Part shown: piece by piece, positions 43,584 through 53,124 of the stretch
Position numbering within the stretch: position 1 is the stretch's first letter
Layout: each line of letters starts with the position of its first letter
Assembly (NCBI RefSeq): GCF_026646375.1
Contig: NZ_JAIPPU010000007.1
Span: 105,679 to 169,678 of the forward strand
Length of the DNA: 64,000 bases
Source of the DNA: Acetobacterium wieringae
GTDB lineage: Bacteria > Bacillota > Clostridia > Eubacteriales > Eubacteriaceae
Reading direction: 5' to 3'
The notes under the pieces: model-generated
Database searches by the model: none
Told to the model about the DNA's origin: nothing
Seen by the model: only the letters and a program-made list of their open reading frames with translations
Program-made: the position numbers and the translations under genes

Positions 43584-44207
43584 ATGAACTATTTATATTT
43601 ATTAATTAATCCGGTCAGATTTTTTAAACAGGTTGCCGAAAAAGAAAAACATTCTCTGATTATCCCAATTTTGATTATTGCCATGATCGGCTGTTTAACA
43701 GGTGTCATTGCCGGAAATGTGGTAGGCACCATGGATCTGCCAGCTGATCAGATGGGAATGGTTAAAACCATTAGCATTGTTACCGGAATCATCTCCGGGA
43801 TCATCAGCGTGGCAGTTGCCATGGTGGTGAAGGCAGCCATCTTTAATCTGGTGTTAAAGAAAATGGGGGGTGAGGGTTCGTTTAAGACAGCAGTGTATGT
43901 GGTCGGCCTGAGTTATTTCCCCAAAATTTTCCAGAATATTCTCAATATTTTCTTTCAAAAACCGATTGATATGACCAAGGTTTATGAGATGGATTGGGTG
44001 GCCTTCCTGGGAGGGATTTTCAGCATTTTCAATATCTGGCAGATTGTCCTGACCATTATTGGTCTGGCCATTGTCTACGGTGTGAGTTACAAAAAAACGG
44101 CGCTTCCAGTGATTGGACTGGAAGTGGTAGCCGCTGGTCTTAGTCTAGGTGTGTCGTTGATTAGTCTTAATTCGATGGCGGGATTATCAACCACAGCCAT
44201 CAGTTAA
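43584..44207 (+). CDS. YIP1-family membrane protein
   Basis: 207 residues, five hydrophobic helices, beginning with LINPVRFFKQVAEKEKHS, the typical Yip1 entry. AAGGAG precedes the chosen ATG; a longer frame starts 54 bases earlier without a site. Function unknown; it is the last gene of the MacB-like group by position. Confidence 0.75.
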   Translation: MNYLYLLINPVRFFKQVAEKEKHSLIIPILIIAMIGCLTGVIAGNVVGTMDLPADQMGMVKTISIVTGIISGIISVAVAMVVKAAIFNLVLKKMGGEGSFKTAVYVVGLSYFPKIFQNILNIFFQKPIDMTKVYEMDWVAFLGGIFSIFNIWQIVLTIIGLAIVYGVSYKKTALPVIGLEVVAAGLSLGVSLISLNSMAGLSTTAIS

Positions 44208-44222
44208 AAAGGGAGGAATAGG

Positions 44223-45143
44223 ATGGGAATCGGTATTGATTTAGGTGGCACCGCAATTAAAGGTGGTATTGTCAATCATCGGGGTGTCATTCAGGAAGAA
44301 CGGCGAGTCAAAACCCAAAGCCAAATGGGCTATGATCGTGTAGTGAGTGATCTTGCTGCATTAATAAACGAACTGGTTCAGCTTTCACCGGAAGAAACCA
44401 CCGTGGGAATCGGAATTCCCGGAATCCTCTCAGGGGATGGATCAACCGTCGTTTCCTGTCCTAATCTTAATTGGAAGAACAAAGCACTAAAGCAAGATCT
44501 CGAAGCAGTCCTGGCACTTGAGGTGCTTCTGGTTAATGATGCCACGGCAGCTTGTATTGCTGAAGCGGCATTTGGCAGCACTCGGGGTCGAACCAGCTCG
44601 GTGTTATTAACCCTTGGCACCGGTGTCGGTGGTGGGGTGATCATCAATGATCGGATTATTTCGGGAGCCCATGGGGTCGCCTCAGAAGCCGGCCACATGA
44701 TCATGGAAGAAAATTTCTACGACTGCAATTGCGGCAAAAACGGCTGTCTTGAAACCTTTGCTTCGGCAACAGCACTGATTCGCTATTGTCAGAAACAACT
44801 AGATGAAGGCGTGGAGTCCGAATTAAAAAAAGACGACACTTATGATGCCAAACGAATTTTTGATGCTGCCAAAGCTGGCGATGTACTGGCGTTGGCAGCA
44901 GTCAATCGGCTGGCTAAATATTTAGGTTGGGCCATTTCCAACATCAACGATCTCATAGATCCCGGGATATTCGTAATTGGTGGTGGCTTGTCTGAGGCTG
45001 GAGATTTTCTTTTAAACCGGATTCAGGCCAGCGCCAAAAGTTGTTTAACCTATCCCCAGTATGCAATGCCTGAAATTGTGCTGGCTACCTTTCGAAATGA
45101 AGCCGGTTTGATCGGTGCGGCCAATCTTCGACAATTCATCTGA
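44223..45143 (+). CDS. glcK: ROK-family glucokinase
   Basis: 306 residues. IGIDLGGTAIKGGIV ATP loop, LLVNDATAAC with catalytic Asp, TLGTGVGGGVI, and the ROK zinc motif CNCGKNGCLETFASATAL. It phosphorylates glucose with ATP. GGGAGG upstream. The absence of a DNA-binding domain excludes a ROK repressor. N-acetyl sugar kinases are close relatives, so specificity is not certain. Confidence 0.85.
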   Translation: MGIGIDLGGTAIKGGIVNHRGVIQEERRVKTQSQMGYDRVVSDLAALINELVQLSPEETTVGIGIPGILSGDGSTVVSCPNLNWKNKALKQDLEAVLALEVLLVNDATAACIAEAAFGSTRGRTSSVLLTLGTGVGGGVIINDRIISGAHGVASEAGHMIMEENFYDCNCGKNGCLETFASATALIRYCQKQLDEGVESELKKDDTYDAKRIFDAAKAGDVLALAAVNRLAKYLGWAISNINDLIDPGIFVIGGGLSEAGDFLLNRIQASAKSCLTYPQYAMPEIVLATFRNEAGLIGAANLRQFI

Positions 45144-45198
45144 CGCATTTTCTTTTTAATGAAAATTGCGAGAAAAAACTGAATAGTAAAAAAAAACA

Positions 45199-45245
45199 TT
45201 GTAATATTGCTTAGAATGATTATAATAGAAATATGTCATTCTAAG
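45199..45245 (+). promoter_or_regulatory. Rubredoxin promoter with palindrome around the -10
   Basis: TTGTAA (45199-45204), 16-bp spacer, TATAAT (45221-45226). A perfect 10-bp inverted repeat CTTAGAATGA / TCATTCTAAG (45210-45219, 45236-45245) brackets the -10 and start. Confidence 0.6.
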
Positions 45246-45262
45246 AGTAAAGGAGAAATACA

Positions 45263-45421
45263 ATGCAAAAATTTGAATGTGATATCTGTGGTTATGTTTA
45301 TGATCCAGAATTAGGAGATCCAGACAACGGGGTAGCAGCTGGAACTGCGTTTGCCGATATTCCTGAAGATTGGGTCTGTCCAGAATGTGGCGTTGATAAA
45401 AACGCATTTTCAGAAGTCTAA
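45263..45421 (+). CDS. Rubredoxin
   Basis: 52 residues: [18 protein letters not shown] and later [12 protein letters not shown] give the two CxxCG iron knuckles. A single-Fe electron carrier used by anaerobes in oxygen and superoxide detoxification and in pyruvate/acetogenic metabolism. AAGGAG lies 7 bases before ATG. The size and both motifs are standard. Its partner oxidoreductase is not in the window. Confidence 0.96.
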   Translation: MQKFECDICGYVYDPELGDPDNGVAAGTAFADIPEDWVCPECGVDKNAFSEV

Positions 45422-45468
45422 ACAGCGTTTTCAATTAGTATAAAAAAAGTCGTAATGATGGCTTGCTT

Positions 45469-45515
45469 AAAAAGTGTAGAATTTAACCGAATCGGTTTTG
45501 AATTCTACACTTTTT
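45469..45515. terminator. Bidirectional terminator between rubredoxin and DUF554 genes
   Basis: Perfect 15-bp stem AAAAAGTGTAGAATT / AATTCTACACTTTTT with a further AACCGA/TCGGTT pair in the loop. Confidence 0.88.
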
Positions 45516-45520
45516 TTATG

Positions 45521-46210
45521 CTAAATTCCCAAAATTCCCATGATCCAGATAAACAGAATCGGCATAAAAACTGCTGGCAGCAGGTTGCCGACCTTAAGCT
45601 CTTTGATTTTAAGCATATTAATACCAATGGCCAAGATTAGAACGCCACCAACAGCATTCATTTCGGTGATCATTTCCGGAGAGAGCAGGGTTTTGACTGA
45701 GCCAGCTAAAAGTGAAATGCTGCCCTGGTAGAGAAGAACTGGAATAGCGGAAAAGACGACGCCGATTCCTAAAGTCGATGAGAGAATCATCGAAAAAATA
45801 CCATCCAAGAGCGACTTGCTCAGAAGAATACTGACCGTCCCGGTGAGCCCATTTTCCAAAGCACCCATAATGGCCATCGAGCCGGTGCAGAAAAGCAGCG
45901 AGGCACTGACAAAGCCGTGGGAGATATTATTGCTATTGTTTTTCATCTTTTTTTCCAGGCTGTCGCCAATTCGTTTTAATTGTTTTTCAATATTGATCAG
46001 TTCCCCCAGGATGCCGCCAAATAATAGACTCAGCAGCATCAGCATAATGTTTTCGGTTTCGATGGTCATCGTGATGCCAATGACAACTACGCCCAGTCCC
46101 AGACCTTGGGTAATGGTTTCACAGAGACGTTGTGGTAAAGCCCGTTTAAATAATAGGCCGATGAGGCCGCAGACAACAATGGCGGCGGCATTGATAATGG
46201 TTCCAAGCAA
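45521..46210 (-). CDS. DUF554 family membrane protein
   Basis: 229 residues with six or seven hydrophobic helices. GTIINAAAIVVCGLIGLLFKRALP start and GGILGELINIEKQL are the DUF554 signatures, and it ends in LLPAVFMPILFIW. Function unknown, possibly a small-molecule or ion transporter. Its end meets the bidirectional terminator shared with rubredoxin. Confidence 0.85.
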   Translation of the reverse strand: MLGTIINAAAIVVCGLIGLLFKRALPQRLCETITQGLGLGVVVIGITMTIETENIMLMLLSLLFGGILGELINIEKQLKRIGDSLEKKMKNNSNNISHGFVSASLLFCTGSMAIMGALENGLTGTVSILLSKSLLDGIFSMILSSTLGIGVVFSAIPVLLYQGSISLLAGSVKTLLSPEMITEMNAVGGVLILAIGINMLKIKELKVGNLLPAVFMPILFIWIMGILGI

Positions 46211-46255
46211 AAGATTTTCCTCCTGATGTAAAGTCTTTTACTATTGTAACATAAA

Positions 46256-46267
46256 AGCGCTAGCGCT
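46256..46267. promoter_or_regulatory. 12-bp perfect palindrome between divergent DUF554 and ppx-like genes
   Basis: AGCGCTAGCGCT. It lies in the spacer of a plausible minus-strand promoter with TACAAT at 46243-46248. Regulator unknown. Confidence 0.4.
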
Positions 46268-46386
46268 GAAAACATAACTACCCTGATGAGCTGTTTTATT
46301 GAAAAAAAATCAGTGTTTCGATTAGTTTTAACAAAAAAAGTGTTTAAATTGTGATAAAATAGAAAAAAGAATGCGAGGTGACGTTT

Positions 46387-47937
46387 ATGATTAAGCGGTT
46401 TTCAGTAATCTATATTGGTTCAATCCGTTGTGAACTGATCGTTGGACAGCGGGGCAAAGGCTGCATTAAAATATTGGATCGAGCCATGTTTCCCATTAAT
46501 TTTGGGAGTCAGAGCTTTACTAAAGGGGAGATCTCATTTAAATCTGTATATGCCTTGTGTCAAACGATTAATGAATACATCGAAATGTCTAAAACCTACG
46601 GCGTTGAATCGATTAAAATATTTGGAACAACAGCTCTCCGTGAAGCCAGAAATCGGCTTTATATTCTTGAACAAATCAAAATCAATACCGGTGGTTACGA
46701 GGTGGAAATTCTCGACAAGGAAGAAGAGACCCATCTTATTTATCGCCATATGGTGTTAAAGTGCGATCCGCAATTTAATATAATCACTGATACCAAAGAG
46801 GATCAGATGCTGGCATCTATCTCCAGCGGGAATGTGTCAGTGGCACTCCTAAAAAATGGAGTCATTGATTATCATCAGACCGCTGAGCTGGGTTATTTAA
46901 AAATGAAGGAAATCCTGAAATCCATCGAAGAAAACTCGGAGCGCTTTGAAACGTTACTGATGGAGTTCATCTCCATCAATACCCAGGATATTGTTGAAAA
47001 CATCAGAAAACGTCACATTAAAAGACTTTTTGTATCCTCCCACGAAGTTGATGTCATTGCTCAGCTTTGTGGCATCACGGAACGACAGGATTATTATGTG
47101 ATCAATGCCGAGGATTTTGGGAAGCTGTGCAAGGTGGCGGGCGATCTGACCGTGAACCAATTATTGAAAAAGTACCCACTTTTGGATCAAAGTGAAGCAG
47201 AAACCCTGAATCATACCCTGATGCTTTATTTAAAGCTACTGGCTGAAACAGGAGTCGAAACCTTTATTTTGATTCCGATGATTATCGGCGATGCTTTTTT
47301 GGATTTTGAATTCCAGATCACAAAAAAACAACAGTTGATTGAATGGATCGAAGAGGGCAGTTATCTTTCTGCTAAAACCATCGGTAAAAAGTATCATACC
47401 AGTCACAGGCATTCGGAATTTGTTGAAAAAATCAGCTTAAAGATATTTGACTCGCTCAAAAAATATCACCAACTGGGAAAAAGAGAGCGGCAGCTCTTAT
47501 CGATGCTCTGTTATCTGATGGAGGTGGGCAGTTTTATTGATCATAAAAATTTTTGGGTGCAAAGCCGCTATATTATTGAAACAACCGACATTATCGGGGT
47601 TAACCAGGAAGAGAAAGCGGTGATGGGTAAGGTTGCCGAAGCAGTTAAAACGAATTTTATTAAAGTGGAAGAAAAGATTCATTCCAGTGATGAAAAAGAA
47701 CAGTTGCTGGTAGCCAAACTGGCGGCTATTTTAAAGCTGGCCATTGCCCTGGATAAGAGTTATCAGCAAAAAATACAAAACCTTCACTGTCATGTCAAGG
47801 ACGAAAAATTGATGCTTGAATTAACCACCGGGAAAAATTTTCAGTTGGAAGAGTATTTCTTTAAAGCAAGTCGGGCAACCATGGAGAATGTTTATGGCAT
47901 TAAACCGATATTAAAAATTAAGAGGGTTGAATCATGA
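46387..47937 (+). CDS. Ppx/GppA-family protein with degraded active site
   Basis: 516 residues. The fold matches Ppx/GppA plus an HD-like C-terminal region, but the first nucleotide motif DIGSNS is YIGSIR (residues 9-14) and the second DIGGGSTE is SISSGNVS (about 143). An intact paralogue lies two genes downstream. Loss of both acidic and glycine motifs suggests no phosphatase activity; it may bind polyphosphate or (p)ppGpp as a regulatory partner. GAGGTGA precedes the ATG; a GTG three codons earlier is rejected. Overlaps ppk by 4 bases. Confidence 0.75.
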   Translation: MIKRFSVIYIGSIRCELIVGQRGKGCIKILDRAMFPINFGSQSFTKGEISFKSVYALCQTINEYIEMSKTYGVESIKIFGTTALREARNRLYILEQIKINTGGYEVEILDKEEETHLIYRHMVLKCDPQFNIITDTKEDQMLASISSGNVSVALLKNGVIDYHQTAELGYLKMKEILKSIEENSERFETLLMEFISINTQDIVENIRKRHIKRLFVSSHEVDVIAQLCGITERQDYYVINAEDFGKLCKVAGDLTVNQLLKKYPLLDQSEAETLNHTLMLYLKLLAETGVETFILIPMIIGDAFLDFEFQITKKQQLIEWIEEGSYLSAKTIGKKYHTSHRHSEFVEKISLKIFDSLKKYHQLGKRERQLLSMLCYLMEVGSFIDHKNFWVQSRYIIETTDIIGVNQEEKAVMGKVAEAVKTNFIKVEEKIHSSDEKEQLLVAKLAAILKLAIALDKSYQQKIQNLHCHVKDEKLMLELTTGKNFQLEEYFFKASRATMENVYGIKPILKIKRVES

Positions 47938-50042
47938 AAAGTAGATTATTTATAAACCGTGAAATCAGTTGGCTGGATTTTAATTACCGGGTATTAGACG
48001 AGGCTTATGACAAATGCAACCTGGTAATGGATCGGTTGAAATTTTTGGCGATTACGGCATCAAATCTCGATGAGTTTTTTATGGTGCGGGTTGCTGGGAT
48101 TATGGATCAGATTAATGTTGGCTACAACAAAAAATCGGTAGATGGACTAACCCCGATTGAACAGTTGGCAGTTCTTAACAGCATGACTCAGGAAATGATG
48201 GCTCGGCAGTATACCTGCTTATCAAAATCGATCATCCCGGAGCTGAATCAGAACAATATCTTTTTTTTGCGTTATGATGAACTGAATGAGGAAGGCAAAG
48301 ACTTCGCCCTTCATTATTTCCGGCATGAGTGTTATCCGGTTTTGACGCCACAAGCCATTGACAACAGTCGCCCCTTTCCGTTAGTAAAAAACAATCAGGT
48401 TTATCTGTGTATCATGCTCCATGACACCGAGGCGAAGATTAAGGATGAAAAAGATTTTATGGCGATCCTGGAAATCCCCAAGGTTCTGGACCGAATCATT
48501 GCATTACCGAAAGCGAAAGAATCGGATGTGCTAAACTATATTTTTATTGAAGATTTAATCAGCCCGTTTGTAAATGAACTTTTTACCGGTTATGATGTCA
48601 AGCAGGTCAGTGAATTCCGGATTACCCGTAATGGCGATTTAGCCATCGATGAGGATGAAGCCGAGGATTTACTGATTGAAATTGAGAAATCAATTCAGCA
48701 ACGTAAATGGGGAGCCAGCATTAAACTGGAAGTAACCCGGGACATGAGTAAAAAAATGAAAAAATGGTTGATGCATGAATTGGAAATTATCGAAAGTGAG
48801 CTTTATGAACTCAAGGGAAACCTGGATTTGACCTGCTTTATGAAATTTCAGAACCGCAGCGAGTTTAATGAACTCCGGGAGCCCCGCTATACCCCGCTTA
48901 TCTCCAGTGAATTCTATGAGGTTGACGACATCTTTGAAGTCATTCGGGAAAAGGATCGGCTCTTGCATCATCCGTATCAGTCTTTTCAGACGGTGGTTGA
49001 TTTTGTTCGGGCGGCATCCACCGATCCCGACGTTCTGGCTATTAAACAAACGCTTTATCGGGTCAGTGGCGATTCACCAATCATTGAAGCGCTGATTAAG
49101 GCAGCTCAAAATGGTAAACAGGTTACCGTATTGGTTGAACTCAAAGCGCGCTTTGATGAAGCAAATAATATTGTCTGGGCGAAGAAACTGGAGCAGGCCG
49201 GGTGTCATGTCATTTATGGGCTGGTGGGGCTCAAAATCCATTGTAAAATGATTCTGGTGGTTCGCAAAGAGTCTGATGGGATCCGGCGGTATGTCCATCT
49301 CGGAACGGGGAATTATAATGATGTGACCGCTGGTCTTTATACCGATTTGGGAATGTTCACCGCCAAAGAGAGTTATGGGTCAGATGTTTCAACCTTGTTT
49401 AACCTCTTGTCCGGCTACAGTCACTACACCTTGTGGAAAAAAATCGAGGTGGCTCCAAAAACCCTTAGAAATGCCTTTTACATTGCTATTGACCGGGAAA
49501 TAGAAAACGTCAAAATGGGAGAAAAGGGTAAGATCATTGCCAAAATGAATGCGCTTGTTGACGAAGATATTATCAACAAGCTTTATGAAGCCTCTCGCGA
49601 AGGAGTGGAAATTCAATTGATTGTTCGGGGAATGTGCTCACTCAAACCAGGGTTACCGGGCATCAGTGAGCACATCACGGTTCACAGTATTGTGGGAACC
49701 TTTCTGGAACACAGCCGGATCTATTATTTTTACAACCAGGGGAAGGAAGACATTTTTCTGTCCAGTGCCGATTGGATGGAGCGAAACCTGAACCGTCGAA
49801 TTGAGACCTTGTTCCCGGTTGAAGAAGAGAGTCTCAAGAAAAAACTAAAGCACATTTTGGAGATTACTTTAAAAGACACCATAAAAACCCGCTTAATGAC
49901 TGAATCAGGAGAGTATATCCGGGTCGACAAACGGGGAAAAGAATTACTTTCCTGTCAGGATTACTTCTGTAAAGAAGCCGAAGCAGAATTTGAACAGGTC
50001 AAGAATAAAGCCGTTTTAAAACATAATATTGAGGGAGAATAG
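47934..50042 (+). CDS. ppk: Polyphosphate kinase 1
   Basis: 702 residues, full length. REISWLDFNYRVLDEA start, TASNLDEFFMVRVAG, the phosphohistidine region YVHLGTGNYND and second histidine EHSRIYYF, plus DWMERNLNRRIETLFPV. It reversibly transfers the gamma phosphate of ATP to inorganic polyphosphate through an autophosphorylated histidine. The first gene overlaps by ATGA and the intact Ppx starts 2 bases after, so synthesis and breakdown are co-expressed. Confidence 0.95.
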   Translation: MKSRLFINREISWLDFNYRVLDEAYDKCNLVMDRLKFLAITASNLDEFFMVRVAGIMDQINVGYNKKSVDGLTPIEQLAVLNSMTQEMMARQYTCLSKSIIPELNQNNIFFLRYDELNEEGKDFALHYFRHECYPVLTPQAIDNSRPFPLVKNNQVYLCIMLHDTEAKIKDEKDFMAILEIPKVLDRIIALPKAKESDVLNYIFIEDLISPFVNELFTGYDVKQVSEFRITRNGDLAIDEDEAEDLLIEIEKSIQQRKWGASIKLEVTRDMSKKMKKWLMHELEIIESELYELKGNLDLTCFMKFQNRSEFNELREPRYTPLISSEFYEVDDIFEVIREKDRLLHHPYQSFQTVVDFVRAASTDPDVLAIKQTLYRVSGDSPIIEALIKAAQNGKQVTVLVELKARFDEANNIVWAKKLEQAGCHVIYGLVGLKIHCKMILVVRKESDGIRRYVHLGTGNYNDVTAGLYTDLGMFTAKESYGSDVSTLFNLLSGYSHYTLWKKIEVAPKTLRNAFYIAIDREIENVKMGEKGKIIAKMNALVDEDIINKLYEASREGVEIQLIVRGMCSLKPGLPGISEHITVHSIVGTFLEHSRIYYFYNQGKEDIFLSSADWMERNLNRRIETLFPVEEESLKKKLKHILEITLKDTIKTRLMTESGEYIRVDKRGKELLSCQDYFCKEAEAEFEQVKNKAVLKHNIEGE

Positions 50043-50044
50043 CA

Positions 50045-51580
50045 ATGGAAAGACGAAATATCGGAGTCATCGACATTGGCTCAAACAGTGTCCATCTGGT
50101 GATCGGTGAATACTACAACAATGAATATTTTCAGATTATCGATGATGTCAAGGTGAATGTTCGTTTAAATGATAAGCTGGCTGAAACCGGAAAACTGCAG
50201 CAGGATCGGATGGATTTCGGAATCGAAACCTTGACCATGTTTGTTAGTATGTGCGAAGCCTACGGCATTGAAAAGGTGATTGCAGTAGCAACGGCTGCGG
50301 TTCGCAAAGCATCAAACGGAGCCGACTATGTTGCTCGAATCAAAGCTGAAGTTGGTCTGGATGTGACCATCATTCCTGGAGAGGTAGAAGCTTCAATGGA
50401 CTACCTTGGAGCGATTAACACCCTTGATGTTAATGATGCCTTGCTTATGGACATTGGCGGTGGGAGTACCGAGTTTGTGTTGATCAAAGACCGCAAGAAG
50501 GTCGAGGCTGTGAGTCTGCCCTTTGGTTCCATCGATTTGGCCGAAAAATTTGACTTAACCAATGAGGTATCGGAGAAAAAACTGAAGGCTCTGGATGATT
50601 TTTTAAAAGACGCATTCAGCGCAATTGCAATCTTCAATAAAGCTGAGGGGTTGCCGGTAATCGGTGTGGGTGGAACGATCCGAAATGTTGGTCGGATTCA
50701 CCGGAGCTTTATCGATTATCCTTTGGAAATTGCCCATAATTATCGGATGAAATCAAATGATGTCAAGCGGATCTGTGAAATGGCCGCCAGCATGAATTTG
50801 GCGGAACGTTCCAATCTCAAAGGATTGTCCAAGGGACGAATCGATATTTTTGTGGGATCGAGCCACACCCTCGAACGCGTCATGAGATATATTGATTCGC
50901 CAGAATTGATTATCAGTAATGCCGGGTTACGGGATGGGATCATCTACGATTATTTTGGCTATAATGAAGACAATCTCGTTTATGATATTTTTGAATTGTC
51001 GCTGGTCAATATCATGCTAAACTTTAATGTGAATATCCCTCACGCCTATCATGTGTTAAAGCTGACCGAAAACCTGTTCGAGCAGCTCAAACCACTCCAT
51101 GGTATCAAAGAAGACGTCAGAAAGATGATCCGGGCTTCGGCCATGCTTCATGATATCGGCATCAAGCTCCAATTTGGAAATCATCACGAGCATAGTTTTT
51201 ATATTATTTTAAATTCCGGTTTGTTGGGGATCGAGCAAAAAGAGCTTTTAATGAGTGCCTTTATTGCTCTCAATCATCGAACCAATAAAAAGATTCATAT
51301 TTCTGAAGAATACATGGGGCTACTACAGAATGAAGAGCGGCACCTTATTGATCAATTGAGCTTGTTTCTACAAATATCCGAGTATCTGGATCGCAGTATG
51401 GATGGTGTCGTCAAGGATGTGAATTGCGTGATTATGGAAAAAGAAGTTCAACTGAATGTTCTCACAACTGGCCATTCAGTATTTGATAACATGATCATCA
51501 ACGAATGTGGAAAAAAATTCAAACGGGTGTTCAACAAAACGTTGACCATCAATAATAAGGTTATTATTTCACGACGATAA
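50045..51580 (+). CDS. ppx: Exopolyphosphatase (Ppx/GppA) with HD-type C-terminal domain
   Basis: 511 residues. VIDIGSNSVHLVIGEY (10-15 catalytic loop), LLMDIGGGSTEFVLI and GVGGTIRNVGRIHR are intact. The C-terminal half has an HD-like motif ASAMLHDIGIKLQFGNHHEHSFYII. It hydrolyses terminal phosphate of polyphosphate, or the pentaphosphate pppGpp. GAGGGAG precedes ATG. Third gene of the ppx-ppk-ppx operon, ending at a strong terminator. Confidence 0.9.
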   Translation: MERRNIGVIDIGSNSVHLVIGEYYNNEYFQIIDDVKVNVRLNDKLAETGKLQQDRMDFGIETLTMFVSMCEAYGIEKVIAVATAAVRKASNGADYVARIKAEVGLDVTIIPGEVEASMDYLGAINTLDVNDALLMDIGGGSTEFVLIKDRKKVEAVSLPFGSIDLAEKFDLTNEVSEKKLKALDDFLKDAFSAIAIFNKAEGLPVIGVGGTIRNVGRIHRSFIDYPLEIAHNYRMKSNDVKRICEMAASMNLAERSNLKGLSKGRIDIFVGSSHTLERVMRYIDSPELIISNAGLRDGIIYDYFGYNEDNLVYDIFELSLVNIMLNFNVNIPHAYHVLKLTENLFEQLKPLHGIKEDVRKMIRASAMLHDIGIKLQFGNHHEHSFYIILNSGLLGIEQKELLMSAFIALNHRTNKKIHISEEYMGLLQNEERHLIDQLSLFLQISEYLDRSMDGVVKDVNCVIMEKEVQLNVLTTGHSVFDNMIINECGKKFKRVFNKTLTINNKVIISRR

Positions 51581-51619
51581 AAAAAATCCAATTATTCAGT
51601 TTGAATAATTGGATTTTTT
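51581..51619. terminator. Bidirectional terminator between ppx and livF
   Basis: Perfect 18-bp stem AAAAAATCCAATTATTCA / TGAATAATTGGATTTTTT with a 3-nt loop. Confidence 0.9.
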
Positions 51620-51620
51620 T

Positions 51621-52334
51621 CTATTTATTTCGTTGGCTTTTGCCCAGATAGGCTTCTTTAATGCTTTCATCAGCCAGCAGTTCCCGACCAGTTCCAGCTT
51701 TGGTTATCTTGCCGGTTTCCAGTACGTAGGCATAATCAGCGACTCGAAGGGCCATATTGGCATTTTGTTCAATTAAAAGAATGGTCATCCCTTCTTTATT
51801 AAGGGTTTCGATGATATCAAAAATACCCTGAACAACCAGAGGAGCCAGACCTAAGGACGGTTCATCCATCATCAATAGTTTCGGACGACTCATCATCGCC
51901 CGGCCAACGGCCAACATTTGCTGCTCGCCACCGGATAAGGTTCCCGCAGCCTGCCAGGAGCGTTCTTCAAGCCGGGGGAAGAGACTGTAAATGTGTTTGA
52001 TGTCGGCATCAAGATTATCCTTGCGCATATAAGCGCCAATCTTGAGATTTTCCAGCACTGTCAGATCGGGAAATACATGTCGTCCTTCCGGAACCAGCGT
52101 GATGCCCTTGTCAACGATTTTGGTGGTATCAAGGCCCAGTAGTTCTTCATCGTTATAGGTGATGCTGCCAGCTTTTGATTTAACCAAATTGACAATAGCT
52201 CGAAGCGTCGTGCTTTTTCCCGCGCCATTGGCTCCGATCAGGGTCACGATTTTGCCTTCCGGCACTTCCAGATCAATTCCCTTAACCGCTTCGATACCGC
52301 CATAAGCGACCTGCAAATTACTAATCTTCAACAT
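51621..52334 (-). CDS. livF: Branched-chain amino acid ABC transporter ATPase LivF
   Basis: 237 residues. Walker A GANGAGKST, LSGGEQQMLAVGRAM, Walker B LLMMDEPSLGLAP and the LivF-type LIEQNANMALRVADYAYVLETG tail. Overlaps livG by 14 bases. One of two ATPases powering the LIV importer. Confidence 0.93.
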   Translation of the reverse strand: MLKISNLQVAYGGIEAVKGIDLEVPEGKIVTLIGANGAGKSTTLRAIVNLVKSKAGSITYNDEELLGLDTTKIVDKGITLVPEGRHVFPDLTVLENLKIGAYMRKDNLDADIKHIYSLFPRLEERSWQAAGTLSGGEQQMLAVGRAMMSRPKLLMMDEPSLGLAPLVVQGIFDIIETLNKEGMTILLIEQNANMALRVADYAYVLETGKITKAGTGRELLADESIKEAYLGKSQRNK

Positions 52335-53124
52335 CGGCGTCTACCCCCAAATATGCTTCGATAACCTTAGGATTATTCTGAACCTCATCCGGGGTTCCTT
52401 TGGCAATGGTACAGCCAAAATCCAGTACGTAAATATGATCAGAAATTTCCATGACCAGATCCATATGATGTTCAATCATAAAAATGGTCAGATCAAAATC
52501 CGTTTTCAGTTTAAAAATTAAATCTGTCAGTTCATCTGTTTCCTGAGGATTCATTCCTGCTGCTGGTTCATCAAGCAGCAGCAACTGCGGTTTGGTTGCC
52601 AGGGCTCGGGCAATTTCCAGATGACGCTGTTGTCCATAGGGAAGCGATGAAGCTTTTTCATTTTTGAGATCAATGAGTCCTAACCGTTCCAGCAAAAATT
52701 CACAGTCGGCTTTAGCCTGAGCTTCGCCTTTTCGGGCTTTGGGGGTTCTCATAATGGCGGATAAAAAACTATAATCAGTATTTAAGTGGGTAGCAACTTG
52801 AACATTTTCAAGAACGGACAATTCCTTGAATAAGCGGATGTTCTGAAAGGTTCGGGCAACACCCAGAGTTGTGATTTTATCCGGTTTCTTACCAGTTATA
52901 TCAATTTCAGTGGTGGTGCCGTTCTTATCGGTTGGGGTAAAAAGAACCTTGCCACTGGTAGGGGTATAAACCCCGGTGATGACATTAAAGGCAGTGGTTT
53001 TACCGGCCCCATTGGGTCCGATCAGGGCAGCCAATTCGCCCTTTTTGATATCGATATTTAAGTCATTGACGGCGACAACACCGCCAAATTGCATGATGAC
53101 ATTTTCTGTTCTTAGCAGACTCAT
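52321..53124 (-). CDS. livG: Branched-chain amino acid ABC transporter ATPase LivG
   Basis: 267 residues. Walker A GPNGAGKTT, GVARTFQNIRLF, Walker B LLLLDEPAAGMNP, IEHHMDLVMEISDHIYVLDFG; all as in LivG. The start ATG shares a base with the livM stop (TAATG). It carries a short insert (FTPTDKNGTTTEID) around residue 62 that is uncommon in the family. Confidence 0.93.
   Translation of the reverse strand: MSLLRTENVIMQFGGVVAVNDLNIDIKKGELAALIGPNGAGKTTAFNVITGVYTPTSGKVLFTPTDKNGTTTEIDITGKKPDKITTLGVARTFQNIRLFKELSVLENVQVATHLNTDYSFLSAIMRTPKARKGEAQAKADCEFLLERLGLIDLKNEKASSLPYGQQRHLEIARALATKPQLLLLDEPAAGMNPQETDELTDLIFKLKTDFDLTIFMIEHHMDLVMEISDHIYVLDFGCTIAKGTPDEVQNNPKVIEAYLGVDADVED

Noticed and set aside
45215..45232. 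PerR box at the rubredoxin promoter
   Set aside because: Only the left half agrees with TTATAATNATTATAA.
45156..45434. 92-codon frame on the minus strand opposite rubredoxin
   Set aside because: It is the antisense shadow of a clear rubredoxin gene with its own ribosome site.
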